In this document: in pieces, positions 24,970 through 36,993 of the stretch
How the letters are laid out: each line of letters begins with the position of its first letter
Position numbering within the stretch: position 1 is the stretch's first letter
Assembly: GCF_007750855.1 (NCBI RefSeq)
Contig: NZ_CP036291.1
Location: 6,298,905 to 6,362,904, forward strand
DNA: 64,000 bases
Direction of reading: 5' to 3'
Source of the DNA: Pirellulimonas nuda
GTDB lineage: Bacteria > Planctomycetota > Planctomycetia > Pirellulales > Lacipirellulaceae
Notes under the pieces: model-generated
Seen by the model: only the letters and a program-made list of their open reading frames with translations
What the model was told of the DNA's origin: nothing
The model's database searches: none
Made by a program: the position numbers and the translations under genes

Positions 24970-26097
24970 CTAGTCATGCCGAAGCCCATCGGTCGGCTCC
25001 AGGCAGGCCGCGCGCCACGCCGGATAGAGGCCCCCCAGCAGGCCGAGGATGACCGCCACCAGGGCTCCCTGCACCAGCACCAGCGGGGAGACCTCGCCGG
25101 AGACGACGCGGCCCCCCGATTCGGTGAGGCTCAGCAGCCAGACGACCCCCAGGCCCAACAGATTGCCGAGCACCGCCCCCAGCAGCGTGATGGCCAGCGC
25201 CTCCCCAAGCACCAGCGCCACGACCCGCCCGCGGCGCCAGCCCAGGGCCCGCAGCACGGCCAGCTCGCCGGTGCGTTCGAACACGCTCATTAGCATCGTG
25301 TTGAGCACCGCCAGCGCGCCCACCACCACCGCGATGCTGCTGGTCATCCACGCCAGCGTGCCGGCGATTTTGAGCTCCGACGCGTTCTCGGCGAAGTCAC
25401 GCGCAATCGCTGCCTTGATCCGCGGGTCGACCCCCTCGATCTGCCCGGCAAGCTCCGCGAGCGCCGCGCGGTCGTGCGACTGACCGATCACGGCAAACCC
25501 GGTCACGTCTCCCTCGCGCAGCATCAGCTCCTGCAGCGCGGCGATGGGCAGCACGATCCAGCCGTTCTCAAACACGTTGGCCGACTCGTAGACGCCGCAC
25601 ACCTCGAAGGGTTCGCCCTCGATCAGCTCTACCGTGTCCCCCGGGCCCTTGCCGATGCCGCGGGCCAGCTCGGCGCCAAGCACGATCTGGCGGGCGCCCG
25701 GGCCGCTGGGGAGGCGCCCTGCGGTGAGCTCCAACTGCTGCATAAAAAAACTCTCGGGCCGCCACCCCTGGGCCTGCACGCCGAACAACTGGCTGGCGTC
25801 CAGCGCCAGCACGTCGATCAACATCGGCTCGCAGGCGGCCACCCCCGGCAGGGCGGCCACGCGGTCGCGGAGCCCCTCGGGCAGGGCGCTGGAGATGTGC
25901 TGAAGCTGCCCCTTCTGGAACAGCAGCAGGTCGATCCCGCGGCTCTCGTAGGCGTCGCGGAGCGACCGCTCGAACCCCCCCGAGACCCCCACCAGGGCCA
26001 CCACCGCGCACACGGCGATCGCCACCCCCAGCGTGGTGAGGGCCGTCCGCAGCGGGCGGTTGAGCAGGTTGGCGACGATCAGGCGGTGAAAACGCAT
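24970..26097 (-). CDS. ABC transporter permease, MacB/FtsX type
   Basis: A 375-residue inner-membrane protein. One N-terminal helix (RTALTTLGVAIAVCAVVALVG), a large periplasmic MacB_PCD-like domain (about residues 45-245), and three C-terminal helices of the FtsX fold (about 255-365, with LRALGWRRGRVVALVLGEAL) make the MacB topology. Such permeases work with a cytosolic ATPase in lipoprotein release, efflux or mechanotransmission. No ATPase gene is adjacent in this window, so the partner must be elsewhere. Confidence 0.88.
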   Translation of the reverse strand: MRFHRLIVANLLNRPLRTALTTLGVAIAVCAVVALVGVSGGFERSLRDAYESRGIDLLLFQKGQLQHISSALPEGLRDRVAALPGVAACEPMLIDVLALDASQLFGVQAQGWRPESFFMQQLELTAGRLPSGPGARQIVLGAELARGIGKGPGDTVELIEGEPFEVCGVYESANVFENGWIVLPIAALQELMLREGDVTGFAVIGQSHDRAALAELAGQIEGVDPRIKAAIARDFAENASELKIAGTLAWMTSSIAVVVGALAVLNTMLMSVFERTGELAVLRALGWRRGRVVALVLGEALAITLLGAVLGNLLGLGVVWLLSLTESGGRVVSGEVSPLVLVQGALVAVILGLLGGLYPAWRAACLEPTDGLRHD

Positions 26098-26256
26098 GCC
26101 TGGAGTGTAGTGGATCGATCCGGTTCCAGGGCGGGGGACGGATGCGCGCGTGTGCGCCGCTTGTCGCCCCGCGCTACGCCGTGATACGGTGGGGCGATTT
26201 TACCCGCCTCCCTAGCCCCCAACCCCCTGCCCCCAGCCCCGGGGGCAGCCCCTGCC

Positions 26257-29782
<3,526 letters not shown>

Positions 29783-29787
<5 letters not shown>

Positions 29788-29862
29788 CCAAGCACCAATA
29801 ATCAAGGATTCGCCGCCGTTCATTTGGGCGAATTGGTCCTTGGGGCTTGGGCATTGGTCATT
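29783..29862. repeat. Inverted repeat AATGACCAAG family over the carB stop
   Basis: Left arm AATGACCAAGCACCAATAAT and right arm ending GGGCTTGGGCATTGGTCATT. The TGA stop codon of carB is the TGA of the left arm. It may also act as a 3' hairpin for the transcript. Confidence 0.82.
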
Positions 29863-29894
29863 TCTTCTCTGGGCCAGTCAGCTAGAATCTAGGT

Positions 29895-30497
29895 ATGGCC
29901 ACTACGCTCGTTGAATACGAACAAGACGTCCCCCTCACCGGGCTCCCGGAAGAGGGACCTTACCGGCTGTCGGATTACTTGAGCCTACCCGATGTGCCAC
30001 GGGTGGAGTTGATGCAAGGGAGGTTCTACGTGGCGCCTGCTCCGAATTGGTATCACCAAGCCGTTTCGATGCAGTTGTCAAAGCACTTCGAGGCGATCGC
30101 GAGTGGGTCGGGCGGGCTTGCGCTGGCCGCGCCGACGGACGTGCATCTCATGGAGTCGACCGTCGTACAGCCCGACCTGCTCTACCTTGCCAAGGGGCGT
30201 CGCCCCAAGTCGCAACAACGGATCGATGTCGTCCCGGACCTCGTCATTGAGATCGTCTCGGGCCGATACGGGCGTCGCGATCGGGTTGCGAAGCTCGCCC
30301 TCTACGCCAAAGCGGGTGTAGCGGAATACTGGATCCTCGATCCGGAAGCCCAGATCTTCAGCTACTTCATCTTAGTGGATGGCGCCTACCAAGTACGTTC
30401 AGCAGAGCAGGGCAGCTACGTCTCCCCGCGTTGCCCCGAAGTGACGATCGACGAACCCGCGTTCTGGGCGGATGTCGATCGGTACGTCGGCGGGTGA
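29895..30497 (+). CDS. Uma2-family (DUF820) restriction-endonuclease-fold protein
   Basis: A 200-residue protein of the Uma2 family. It has LPDVPRVELMQGRFYVAP, then MESTVVQPDLLYL, then VPDLVIEIVSGRYGRRDRVAKLALYAKAGVAEYWILDPEAQ. The PD, the E in VIEIVS and the K in the last segment form the PD-(D/E)xK pattern of this nuclease fold. Members are abundant in cyanobacteria and planctomycetes and mostly of unknown role. It is a monocistronic gene after the carB repeat. Confidence 0.88.
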   Translation: MATTLVEYEQDVPLTGLPEEGPYRLSDYLSLPDVPRVELMQGRFYVAPAPNWYHQAVSMQLSKHFEAIASGSGGLALAAPTDVHLMESTVVQPDLLYLAKGRRPKSQQRIDVVPDLVIEIVSGRYGRRDRVAKLALYAKAGVAEYWILDPEAQIFSYFILVDGAYQVRSAEQGSYVSPRCPEVTIDEPAFWADVDRYVGG

Positions 30498-30842
30498 GAG
30501 CGCGCACCGCTAGCACAACGATTCTCAGAATCTCTTCTGACTGCCCTTGATCGCACGGGCCTGCTCACGTAACTTCCCGCCCATCGAAGGGGCCAACGCA
30601 TCGCACACATCGCGACGCGAACAGCCAACCGCGAAACGATTCAGACACGGGTCAAAGCAAGGAGGCTTTGCCAGTAAAACACCAAGCCACGTGGAGGATC
30701 GCCACCGGCCCTGCCAGGCCGAAGCGATCCGCGCAGCGGCCGGAGAGCATGGATGCACTCCGCCCGCTACCGCTCTCCCAGCGGCGCCACGACCGGATAA
30801 GGCGTTCTCCCCCCTCGCCCCCTGGTTGTGTTGCGTCCAATC

Positions 30843-30906
30843 GCTCCCGGAAAAGTTGCCCGTCCTCTGCCCCCCTGGGACGTGTGCTTTTCTGGGAGCT
30901 TTTTTT
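30843..30906 (+). terminator. Rho-independent terminator with no gene just upstream
   Basis: GCTCCCGGAAAAG (30843-30855) pairs with CTTTTCTGGGAGC (30887-30899) with one G-U, an inner GTCC/GGAC stem lies in the loop, and seven T follow (30900-30906). It is 345 bp after the Uma2 stop, so it ends either a long 3' UTR or an unannotated RNA. Confidence 0.7.
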
Positions 30907-30913
30907 ATGCGCT

Positions 30914-31199
30914 GCGTGCTGCGCACGCGGGGGATTGGCCGCTGCGCGGCCGGGGCTGGGGGCTCGCCGCTTTGCGGCTGGGCCTACGGCCCGGGGCTGG
31001 GGGGACGCGCTGTCGCGATCTCCACACGTCTGCGTTGTGGCATCGGGGGGCGACTGCTACACTCCCGCCCCCGCACACGCGGACGGAGCTGCAACACCCC
31101 CATTCCCCTTTCACCCCGTCCCCCCCATCCCCGTTCGCGCTGCGAACAATCCCCGTCCGCGAAAGCGGACAATCCCCAGTCGCGCAGCGACTAAGCCCC
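30914..31199 (+). repeat. Two arrays of small hairpins with GGGG / CCCC spacers
   Basis: Left array: GCGTGC-TGC-GCACGC, GGCCGC-TGC-GCGGCC, GCCGC-TTT-GCGGC and GGCC-TAC-GGCC at 30914-30991, separated by GGGGATT or GGGGCTGGG. Right array: GTTCGC-GCT-GCGAAC, GTCCGC-GAAA-GCGGAC and AGTCGC-GCA-GCGACT at 31133-31192, separated by AATCCCC. The two arrays are arranged as mirror images around about 140 bp. The right array ends at the kdsD start codon. Confidence 0.75.
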
Positions 31200-31200
31200 C

Positions 31201-32292
31201 ATGTCACGCACTACCGAAACACAACGGGAACCTCAGTCGCTCACGCCCCTTGAGCAGCTCCAGGCGGCGCGGGAGGTGATCCGGGTTGAGGCGGCCGCGC
31301 TGTGGGCGGTCTCTAACCGCATCGGCCCCAGCGTGGGCTGCGCGATCGAGCTGCTCTTGGGCGCGGCCGGCAGCGTGATTGTGACCGGTATGGGCAAGGC
31401 TGGGCTGGTGGGGCAGAAGATCGCCGCAACGCTCGCCTCGACCGGCGCGCGGGCCCACTTCGTTCACCCCGCCGAGGCCTTCCACGGCGACCTCGGACGC
31501 ATCCACGCCGACGACGTGGTGCTGATCCTCTCGCAGAGCGGCGAGACCGAAGAAGTCACCCGACTGCTGCCGAGTTTGGCCGAGATCGGCGCCCCCACCA
31601 TCGCGCTCACCGCTAGCCGCGCCAGCACGCTGGGCCGCTCGGCGACGCACGTCATCGAACTGGGGAAACTCGACGAGGCCTGCTCGTTGGGCTTGGCGCC
31701 CAGCACCAGCACCACCGCGATGCTCGCGGTGGGCGACGCGCTAGCGCTGGTCCTCAGCAAGATGCGCGGCTTCGGCGCCGAGGACTTCGCCCGCTTCCAC
31801 CCCGGCGGCAGCCTGGGACGCAAGCTCAGCCGCGTGGACGACTGGATGCGTCCGCTGGACGAGTGCCGGGTCGCGCCGGAATCGCAGACCGTGCGTCAGG
31901 TGATCGTCGCTTGCCGCCGCCCGGGGCGCCGCACCGGCGCGGTGATGCTGGTCAACGCCGCGGGCAAGCTCACGGGGCTGTTCACGGACAGCGACCTGGC
32001 GCGGATGTTCGAACGCCGCGACGAGTCGGCCCTCGACTCCCCGGTCAGCAGCGTCATGGCGGCCGCGCCCACCACGGTGCAGCAGGGCGCCAGGCTGGGC
32101 CAGGCGATGTCGCTCCTCTCCACGCGCAAGTTCAGCGAGCTGCCGGTGGTCGATGCCGCGGGCAAACCGGTCGGCCTGCTCGACGTGACCGACGTGCTGG
32201 GCGTCACGGGCGACGAGGCCGACGTCGGCGCCAAGAACAAAGCGCCCAGCGTGCGGATCTTCCCCAGCGAAGACCTGTTCGCGGCCGGCTGA
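31201..32292 (+). CDS. kdsD: Arabinose-5-phosphate isomerase, KpsF/GutQ/KdsD family
   Basis: A 363-residue enzyme that converts ribulose-5-phosphate to arabinose-5-phosphate, the first step to KDO for lipopolysaccharide. The SIS sugar-isomerase domain covers about residues 40-185 (GSVIVTGMGKAGLVGQKIA, LILSQSGETEE, the conserved FHPGGSLGRKL). Two CBS domains follow (about 205-335). A C-terminal tail of about 25 residues extends past the second CBS domain. kdsC follows by 222 bp with a palindromic element between, which splits the block physically. The function is supported by kdsC and the Lpt-like gene downstream. Confidence 0.92.
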   Translation: MSRTTETQREPQSLTPLEQLQAAREVIRVEAAALWAVSNRIGPSVGCAIELLLGAAGSVIVTGMGKAGLVGQKIAATLASTGARAHFVHPAEAFHGDLGRIHADDVVLILSQSGETEEVTRLLPSLAEIGAPTIALTASRASTLGRSATHVIELGKLDEACSLGLAPSTSTTAMLAVGDALALVLSKMRGFGAEDFARFHPGGSLGRKLSRVDDWMRPLDECRVAPESQTVRQVIVACRRPGRRTGAVMLVNAAGKLTGLFTDSDLARMFERRDESALDSPVSSVMAAAPTTVQQGARLGQAMSLLSTRKFSELPVVDAAGKPVGLLDVTDVLGVTGDEADVGAKNKAPSVRIFPSEDLFAAG

Positions 32293-32298
32293 GAAGAA

Positions 32299-32484
32299 TA
32301 ACCACCAAGAGCACTATGAATCACGAAGGACGGAAAGAACGAAACAGTAGGGTGCGATGGAGCGAAGCGTAATCGCACCTTAACGGTCACCATTGAAGTA
32401 ACCGCAACGGTGCGATTGCGCTTCGCTGCATCGCACCCTTCACCTCCTTTCGTCCTTCGTGATTCTTTGTGCCGTTCGTGGTTA
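32299..32484. repeat. Long inverted repeat with nested GGGTGCGAT palindrome
   Basis: Outer arms AACCACCAAGAGCAC...ATCACGAAGGACG and CGTCCTTCGTGATTCTTTGT..CGTGGTT. Inner palindrome GGGTGCGATGGAGCGAAGCG against CGCTTCGCTGCATCGCACCC at 32350-32438. It separates kdsD from kdsC. Confidence 0.87.
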
Positions 32485-32514
32485 AGCGTCCGTCCGTTAG
32501 TGGCTTAACGTCCC

Positions 32515-33015
32515 ATGAAACAAATCAAACTACTCCTGTCCGACGTTGACGGCGTGATGACCGACGGGTCGCTCGCGTTCGGGCCCGATGGGGACGAGAT
32601 CAAGACGTTCCACGTCCGCGACGGGCTGGCGGTGCACTTCTGGCAGTCGTTGGGGCTCAAGTTCGGCATCGTCACGGGCCGGACCTGCCGCATCGTGCAG
32701 GCGCGGGCCAAGGAGCTGGGCATCGGCTACGTCCGGCAGGGCGCCCTAGAAAAGCTGCCGCACGTCCGCGACCTCGCCAAAGAAGTCGGCGTGACGCTCG
32801 ACGAGATCGCCTACATCGGCGACGACCTGCTCGACCTGCCGGTGATCAAGGCCGTGGGCCTGGGCGCCAGCGTGGCCGACGGGGTGGAAGAAGTCCGCGC
32901 CGCGGCCCAATTCGTCACCCAAGCCCCCGGCGGCCGGGGCGCGGTGCGTGAGTTCGTTGAGCACCTCTTGAAAGAGTCCGGCCGCTGGGAAGAAGTGCTG
33001 AAGCGCTACCAGTAA
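32515..33015 (+). CDS. kdsC: 3-deoxy-D-manno-octulosonate 8-phosphate phosphatase
   Basis: A 166-residue HAD-superfamily phosphatase of the small C0 type, normal length for KdsC (about 170-190). Motif I is LLLSDVDGVMTDG (nucleophile Asp10, acid Asp12). Motif II sits in GIVTGR and motif III/IV in AYIGDDLLDLPV. GGRGAVREFVEHLL is the C-terminal tail typical of KdsC. It removes phosphate from KDO-8-phosphate in the cytoplasm. It lies between kdsD and the LptC/LptA-like gene, as in proteobacterial lipopolysaccharide operons. Confidence 0.92.
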   Translation: MKQIKLLLSDVDGVMTDGSLAFGPDGDEIKTFHVRDGLAVHFWQSLGLKFGIVTGRTCRIVQARAKELGIGYVRQGALEKLPHVRDLAKEVGVTLDEIAYIGDDLLDLPVIKAVGLGASVADGVEEVRAAAQFVTQAPGGRGAVREFVEHLLKESGRWEEVLKRYQ

Positions 33016-33112
33016 ATCGTCGCGTATTGCCCTCTGCGCCTACGCCCATTTGCGAGATACTGCATCCTCTCGCGGCGGCGCACAGACGCAGTGACAAGCA
33101 CACGTTCAAGAA

Positions 33113-33664
33113 ATGGAATTCGACATGCTAGCTCGTATTTGCTGGACGATCGCGGTTGCGGGTGGATTCATGTCGTGCAGCGGCCAAGCTGCGGCAGCAG
33201 AGGGCCTTGAAGCAGCCGGCGACGCAGGAGAGCTTGGCGAAAGCCTACAACTGCTAGGTTGCGAGCTCTCCTGGACGCCCCTCGAGTACAGCCGCTACTG
33301 GACGCCCCCGATCGGCTACAACCCCTGGCGAACGCCTGCGAGTTTCTATCGAGATCTCGGAGTTCTGGTCGTCCTGCCCATCCGTCGCCCGGCGACTGAT
33401 CCGGCGTTCTCTTCAGCAGCGAGCGGCCCTGGCGACCCACTCCACATCACGGCGCCCGACCCAGGCGCGTCGCGGCTGACTCTTAATTTCCGCTTCGATG
33501 CGCCCATCACAGAAAACACCAGCCCAAGCAGCGAACCAATCCTCTCTCCCCCCAAGCTTCAATTTAAAAGCGGAGTGCTCGCCGAGTCGACCACCGCTAA
33601 GTGGGGAGAAGAAGACCCAGCAGCCAAAACCAGCGAGTTCCGCGGTATCGCCTTCTGCCGTTAG
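33113..33664 (+). CDS. Secreted protein of unknown function
   Basis: A 183-residue protein, or 179 residues if it starts at the Met at 33125. The N-terminus is hydrophobic and ends AAAAEGLE, a plausible signal peptide. The rest has two Cys near the middle and end, many Pro and Trp, and no motif I recognise (SWTPLEYSRYWTPPIGYNPW is distinctive). It lies between kdsC and the LptC/LptA-like gene with 97 and 71 bp on either side, so it is probably cotranscribed. An envelope role is suggested only by context. Confidence 0.5.
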   Translation: MEFDMLARICWTIAVAGGFMSCSGQAAAAEGLEAAGDAGELGESLQLLGCELSWTPLEYSRYWTPPIGYNPWRTPASFYRDLGVLVVLPIRRPATDPAFSSAASGPGDPLHITAPDPGASRLTLNFRFDAPITENTSPSSEPILSPPKLQFKSGVLAESTTAKWGEEDPAAKTSEFRGIAFCR

Positions 33665-33735
33665 TTGCCTCCTCCGCGCCTCAGCGCCTCTGCGAGATGC
33701 TTCGGCCCCTCGCAGAGCCGCCTACCGAAGCACCC

Positions 33736-36700
33736 ATGCTCGCCCGAATCGCCCGCACCCTGATCGCGTTCGTCGTGCTTGTCGCGGCCTACTACGCGTA
33801 CGCGCGGCTGGCGGCGCCGTGGATTGAGCCGAAGGTAGACGTCTACGTCTCGCAGAACAGCTTCGACGAGGCGCCCAAAGAGGGGGGCGCGCTCGGACGC
33901 TATCAGACGATGCTCGCTCGCTACTTCAAATCGGGGCACTGGGCGCTCGTGGGCAAGCCTAAGGTGATCCGCGTTGATCGCGTGATGCTGGTGCTGGACG
34001 ATTACGAGCCGCGCGACGACGGCCGGCTGACGCTCACCAAGTTCATCGCGGTCTTCTTCCCCGACAGCTACGCGGACGGCCAGCCACCGCCCGGCGACGC
34101 GGTGGTGCTCGAGGCGCCCGGCGGCGGGTGGCTGCAGTTTGACGAGCCGTTTAACCCCGCGCGGGGGCGGATCGGCAACATCACCAGCGCCGCCTTCCCG
34201 GGGCCGATCACCATCCGCAGCGAGATGAAGTCCCCCGGCGACGAGGACGACCTGCTGATCCAAACCCGCGACCTGCGGATGAACGGCCCCGAGGTCTACA
34301 CAGACGACCGGGTCGACGTCCGCCAGGGCCGCTCTACCGCCGGCGGACGCCGGATGGTGATCCGCCTGGCGCAGAAGCCCACCGGCGGGGCGGGGCAGAA
34401 CGGCCTGAAGATCGGCGGGATCGAGTCGATGGAGATCTTTGACGAGGTGAAGCTGGCGCTGAGCGTCGGCGCCATCTACCCCGGCGAGAAAGACGACGAC
34501 CGCTCTCTGACGCTGCCCGTCGCCCGCCGCCCCGCGGCCGACCCGGCCGCCGCGGCCTGGGGCGCCGCCGTGGCCCAGGCGCCCGCGGCCCGCCCGCCGG
34601 CGCCCCCGGTGGAGATCTCCTGCCAGGGATCGTTCAAGTTCGACCTGGTGGGCCGTGTCGCCAGCTTCCGCGACGACGTGCACGTGTGGCAACTGAACCT
34701 CACCGGCCAGAGCGACCAGCTCATCTGCCAGGAGCTGCGGCTGCACTTCGAGTCGGACGCCTCGGGCAAGCCGGGCGCTACGCCCACCAACCTTCGGCCG
34801 CAGGCGCTCGAGGCCATCGGCCAGCCGGTGAAGCTCGACTCCCCGGCCCGCGGCGTGCGGGTGCGGTGCGACAACCTGCGGCTGGACATCGAGCAGCAAC
34901 TCGCCACGCTCAGCGGCCGGGCGTCCATCAGCCACTCCACGGCCGAGGTGGAGGCCCCCGTGATCCGCTACCGGCACCCGCCGAAGGAGCAGCCCTCGGC
35001 GGTGGGCGACGTGTGGCTCGCCGGCCCCGGCTCGCTGCGGGCGACCCCCGACGGCCCGGGCGGCCGGACCATCGAGGCCCAGTGGCAGGCCGCCGAGGAT
35101 GGCCGCTTCGCCGTGGCGCTCACCGCGGCGCCGACCCCCGAGGGCGCCGCTGCCGGGCCCCCCGCCAAACTGCTCTCGATCGTGGGCGCGCCGCGCTTCT
35201 CGGGCTCCGGCATCGGCGAAGTGCTGTGCCAGCGGATCGACCTGCGTCTGCTGGAGACCCCCGCCGACGGCCCCGAGGGCCCCGCGCTAGAGATCGACGC
35301 CAAGAGCGGGCTGGCGCTGCTGCCCGAACGGCTCGACGCCGCGGGCCCGCTGCGGATCGATTCGCCCCGGCTGGTCGGCAGCGCCGGCTCGCTGGTGGCC
35401 AAGTTCCTGGTCGACCAGAACGCGGCAGCGGGTGGCGGCCCGGCGCTCGGGTCGGGACGCGGCGCATCGCCGCTGACCGCCGCCAGCAACCAGCCCCCCG
35501 GCAGCGACCGGTTCTCGCTGACCGCGAAACAGATGCAGCTCGATCTCAGCGTCGCCGGCAAGCGGATCGACGCCCGAGGGCTGCGGTGCCGGGGCGACGT
35601 GGTGTTCGAGCAGTTGGCCACGGCGCCGGGCCCGCCGCCGCTGGCGGTGCGTGGCGAGGTGCTGAACGTAGGCGGCCTAGAGAAGACCGGCGCCGCGACG
35701 ATCGACGTCTTCGGCAGCGCCGCCGGCAACGCTCCGCCGCAGCAGGCCGCCAGGGCGATGATCCTGGCCCGCGGTCTGGAGCTGCAATCGGCCGAGGTGC
35801 ACCTCGACCAGGCCGCCGGCCGGATGTGGGCCGACGGCGAGGGGGACGCCAAGGTGCTGTCCGACCGCGACCTGCTGGGGGGCGCCAGCGGCCCGACCGA
35901 GCTCAACCTGCGGTGGGAAGAAGGGCTGCGGTTCGACGGCAGCACGATCAGCGTCCGCGGCAACGTGCTGGGCGAGGGCCCGCACGACTGGCTCCGCTGC
36001 CGCGAGCTCACCGCCCGGCTCAGCCGGCCGGTCGACTTCCGCGACGGCGGGGGCAACGGCGCCGGCAAGATCGAGATCGCCCAGGTCGACTGCGTCGGCG
36101 GGGTCGCCATCGACCACCGCACCGTCGACCCCGAGGGGCAACGCTCGCACGAACGCGCCAAGCTGGTGTCGCTGTCGATCAACCAACAAACGGGCGCCAT
36201 CCAGGGCGCCGGGCCCGGCTGGGTGCGCAGCGTCCACTACTCGAACCCCGAGGCGGGCCTCGGGGCCCCGGGGGCCGCGGCCGCGCCGGCGGCCGGCGCG
36301 GCGCCCAAGTCGAAGCTCCATTTCCTCCGCGTCGACTTCCAGCAGGGGATCTCCGGCAACATCAACGACCGCGTCCTCCGCTTCCACCGCCGCGTGCAGG
36401 CCATCTACGGGCCGGTAGACGCGTGGGAGCAGCAGGTAGAGCTGGACGCCCAGGGCCGCGGACCCGTGGGCGCCGCACAGCTCGCCTGCGAAGAGCTGCA
36501 GGTGTACGAAGACCCCGCGATGCGGTTCGCCGGCGCGGGGCGCGACGCCAAAGACACCAAGATGGAGCTGCGGGCACTGGGGGGCGTGCGCCTGGCCGGC
36601 ATGCAAGACGCCCAGACACGCTTCGAGGCCGACGCCGAAGAAGCGGTCTACAACCAGGCCAAAGACATGTTTGTGCTAGCAGGAGACGCACGCCGGACCG

Positions 36701-36867
36701 CGTCGCTCTCGCGGACCAGCAACCCCAACCTGCCGCCGGCGACGGTCACCGCCCAGAAGATCTCCTACTGGCGCGACCCGGTGGCGGTGAAGGTCGAAGG
36801 CCTCGGCGCCGGTCGGTTCGATGCCCAACCCGCCGCGACCGCCGCCAGGCCCGCCACGCCCCGCTAG
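33736..36867 (+). CDS. Very large LptC/LptA (OstA)-like envelope protein
   Basis: A 1043-residue protein. A single N-terminal transmembrane helix (RTLIAFVVLVAAYYAYARL) is followed by a long periplasmic part rich in beta-type segments, with Pro/Ala linkers (about residues 260-295 and around 855). Repeated ISCQGSFKFDLVGRVASFRDDVHVWQ- and TKMELRALGGVRLAG-like segments resemble LptA/OstA beta-jellyroll strands. LptC and LptA pass lipopolysaccharide across the periplasm; here both roles may be joined in one chain. ATG 33736 begins the anchor helix; the in-frame extension to 33601 overlaps the upstream gene and is rejected. Position after kdsD-kdsC matches the proteobacterial kds-lpt order. Confidence 0.75.
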   Translation: MLARIARTLIAFVVLVAAYYAYARLAAPWIEPKVDVYVSQNSFDEAPKEGGALGRYQTMLARYFKSGHWALVGKPKVIRVDRVMLVLDDYEPRDDGRLTLTKFIAVFFPDSYADGQPPPGDAVVLEAPGGGWLQFDEPFNPARGRIGNITSAAFPGPITIRSEMKSPGDEDDLLIQTRDLRMNGPEVYTDDRVDVRQGRSTAGGRRMVIRLAQKPTGGAGQNGLKIGGIESMEIFDEVKLALSVGAIYPGEKDDDRSLTLPVARRPAADPAAAAWGAAVAQAPAARPPAPPVEISCQGSFKFDLVGRVASFRDDVHVWQLNLTGQSDQLICQELRLHFESDASGKPGATPTNLRPQALEAIGQPVKLDSPARGVRVRCDNLRLDIEQQLATLSGRASISHSTAEVEAPVIRYRHPPKEQPSAVGDVWLAGPGSLRATPDGPGGRTIEAQWQAAEDGRFAVALTAAPTPEGAAAGPPAKLLSIVGAPRFSGSGIGEVLCQRIDLRLLETPADGPEGPALEIDAKSGLALLPERLDAAGPLRIDSPRLVGSAGSLVAKFLVDQNAAAGGGPALGSGRGASPLTAASNQPPGSDRFSLTAKQMQLDLSVAGKRIDARGLRCRGDVVFEQLATAPGPPPLAVRGEVLNVGGLEKTGAATIDVFGSAAGNAPPQQAARAMILARGLELQSAEVHLDQAAGRMWADGEGDAKVLSDRDLLGGASGPTELNLRWEEGLRFDGSTISVRGNVLGEGPHDWLRCRELTARLSRPVDFRDGGGNGAGKIEIAQVDCVGGVAIDHRTVDPEGQRSHERAKLVSLSINQQTGAIQGAGPGWVRSVHYSNPEAGLGAPGAAAAPAAGAAPKSKLHFLRVDFQQGISGNINDRVLRFHRRVQAIYGPVDAWEQQVELDAQGRGPVGAAQLACEELQVYEDPAMRFAGAGRDAKDTKMELRALGGVRLAGMQDAQTRFEADAEEAVYNQAKDMFVLAGDARRTASLSRTSNPNLPPATVTAQKISYWRDPVAVKVEGLGAGRFDAQPAATAARPATPR

Positions 36868-36988
36868 GCGAGCGGCCGGCGTAAGCCGACGGAGTCTTCG
36901 CCCAAACACAAACTATCAACCACAAGCGGCGCGCCGAGGCGCACGCTGCCCAGGGTTCTACTCCGTTGGCTGACGCCAACGGCTCGCC
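36868..36988. repeat. Inverted repeat GCGAGCGGCCGGCGTAAGCC family
   Basis: Left arm GCGAGCGGCCGGCGTAAGCC...GACGGAG starts right after the TAG of the Lpt-like gene; right arm CTCCGTTGGCTGACGCCAAC..GGCTCGC. The same family is inserted in frame in dnaX (57555-57724). It fills the gap between two convergent genes. Confidence 0.85.
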
Positions 36989-36993
36989 CGGGG

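Larger units (their letters stand above)
30498..31200. other. 703-bp gap with a terminator and mini-hairpin arrays
   Basis: No confident gene is seen. On the minus strand a reading frame ends at 30525 with a protein-like tail (NRFAVGCSRRDVCDALAPS, then GGKLREQARAIKGSQKRF), but it has no clear start and I do not recognise it; it may be a gene remnant. The plus strand holds a strong terminator at 30843-30906, which suggests an RNA between 30510 and 30843. I tested the conserved cores of RNase P RNA and tmRNA by eye and found neither. From 30914 to 31200 the sequence is built from small hairpins. Confidence 0.5.

Noticed and set aside
30510-30843. RNase P RNA or tmRNA
   Set aside because: The GAGGAAAGTCC core and a tRNA-like CCA end with TTCGA were looked for and not found.
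30914-31199. CRISPR-like array
   Set aside because: Spacers are only 7-10 bases and constant, and the hairpins differ in sequence. There are no cas genes.
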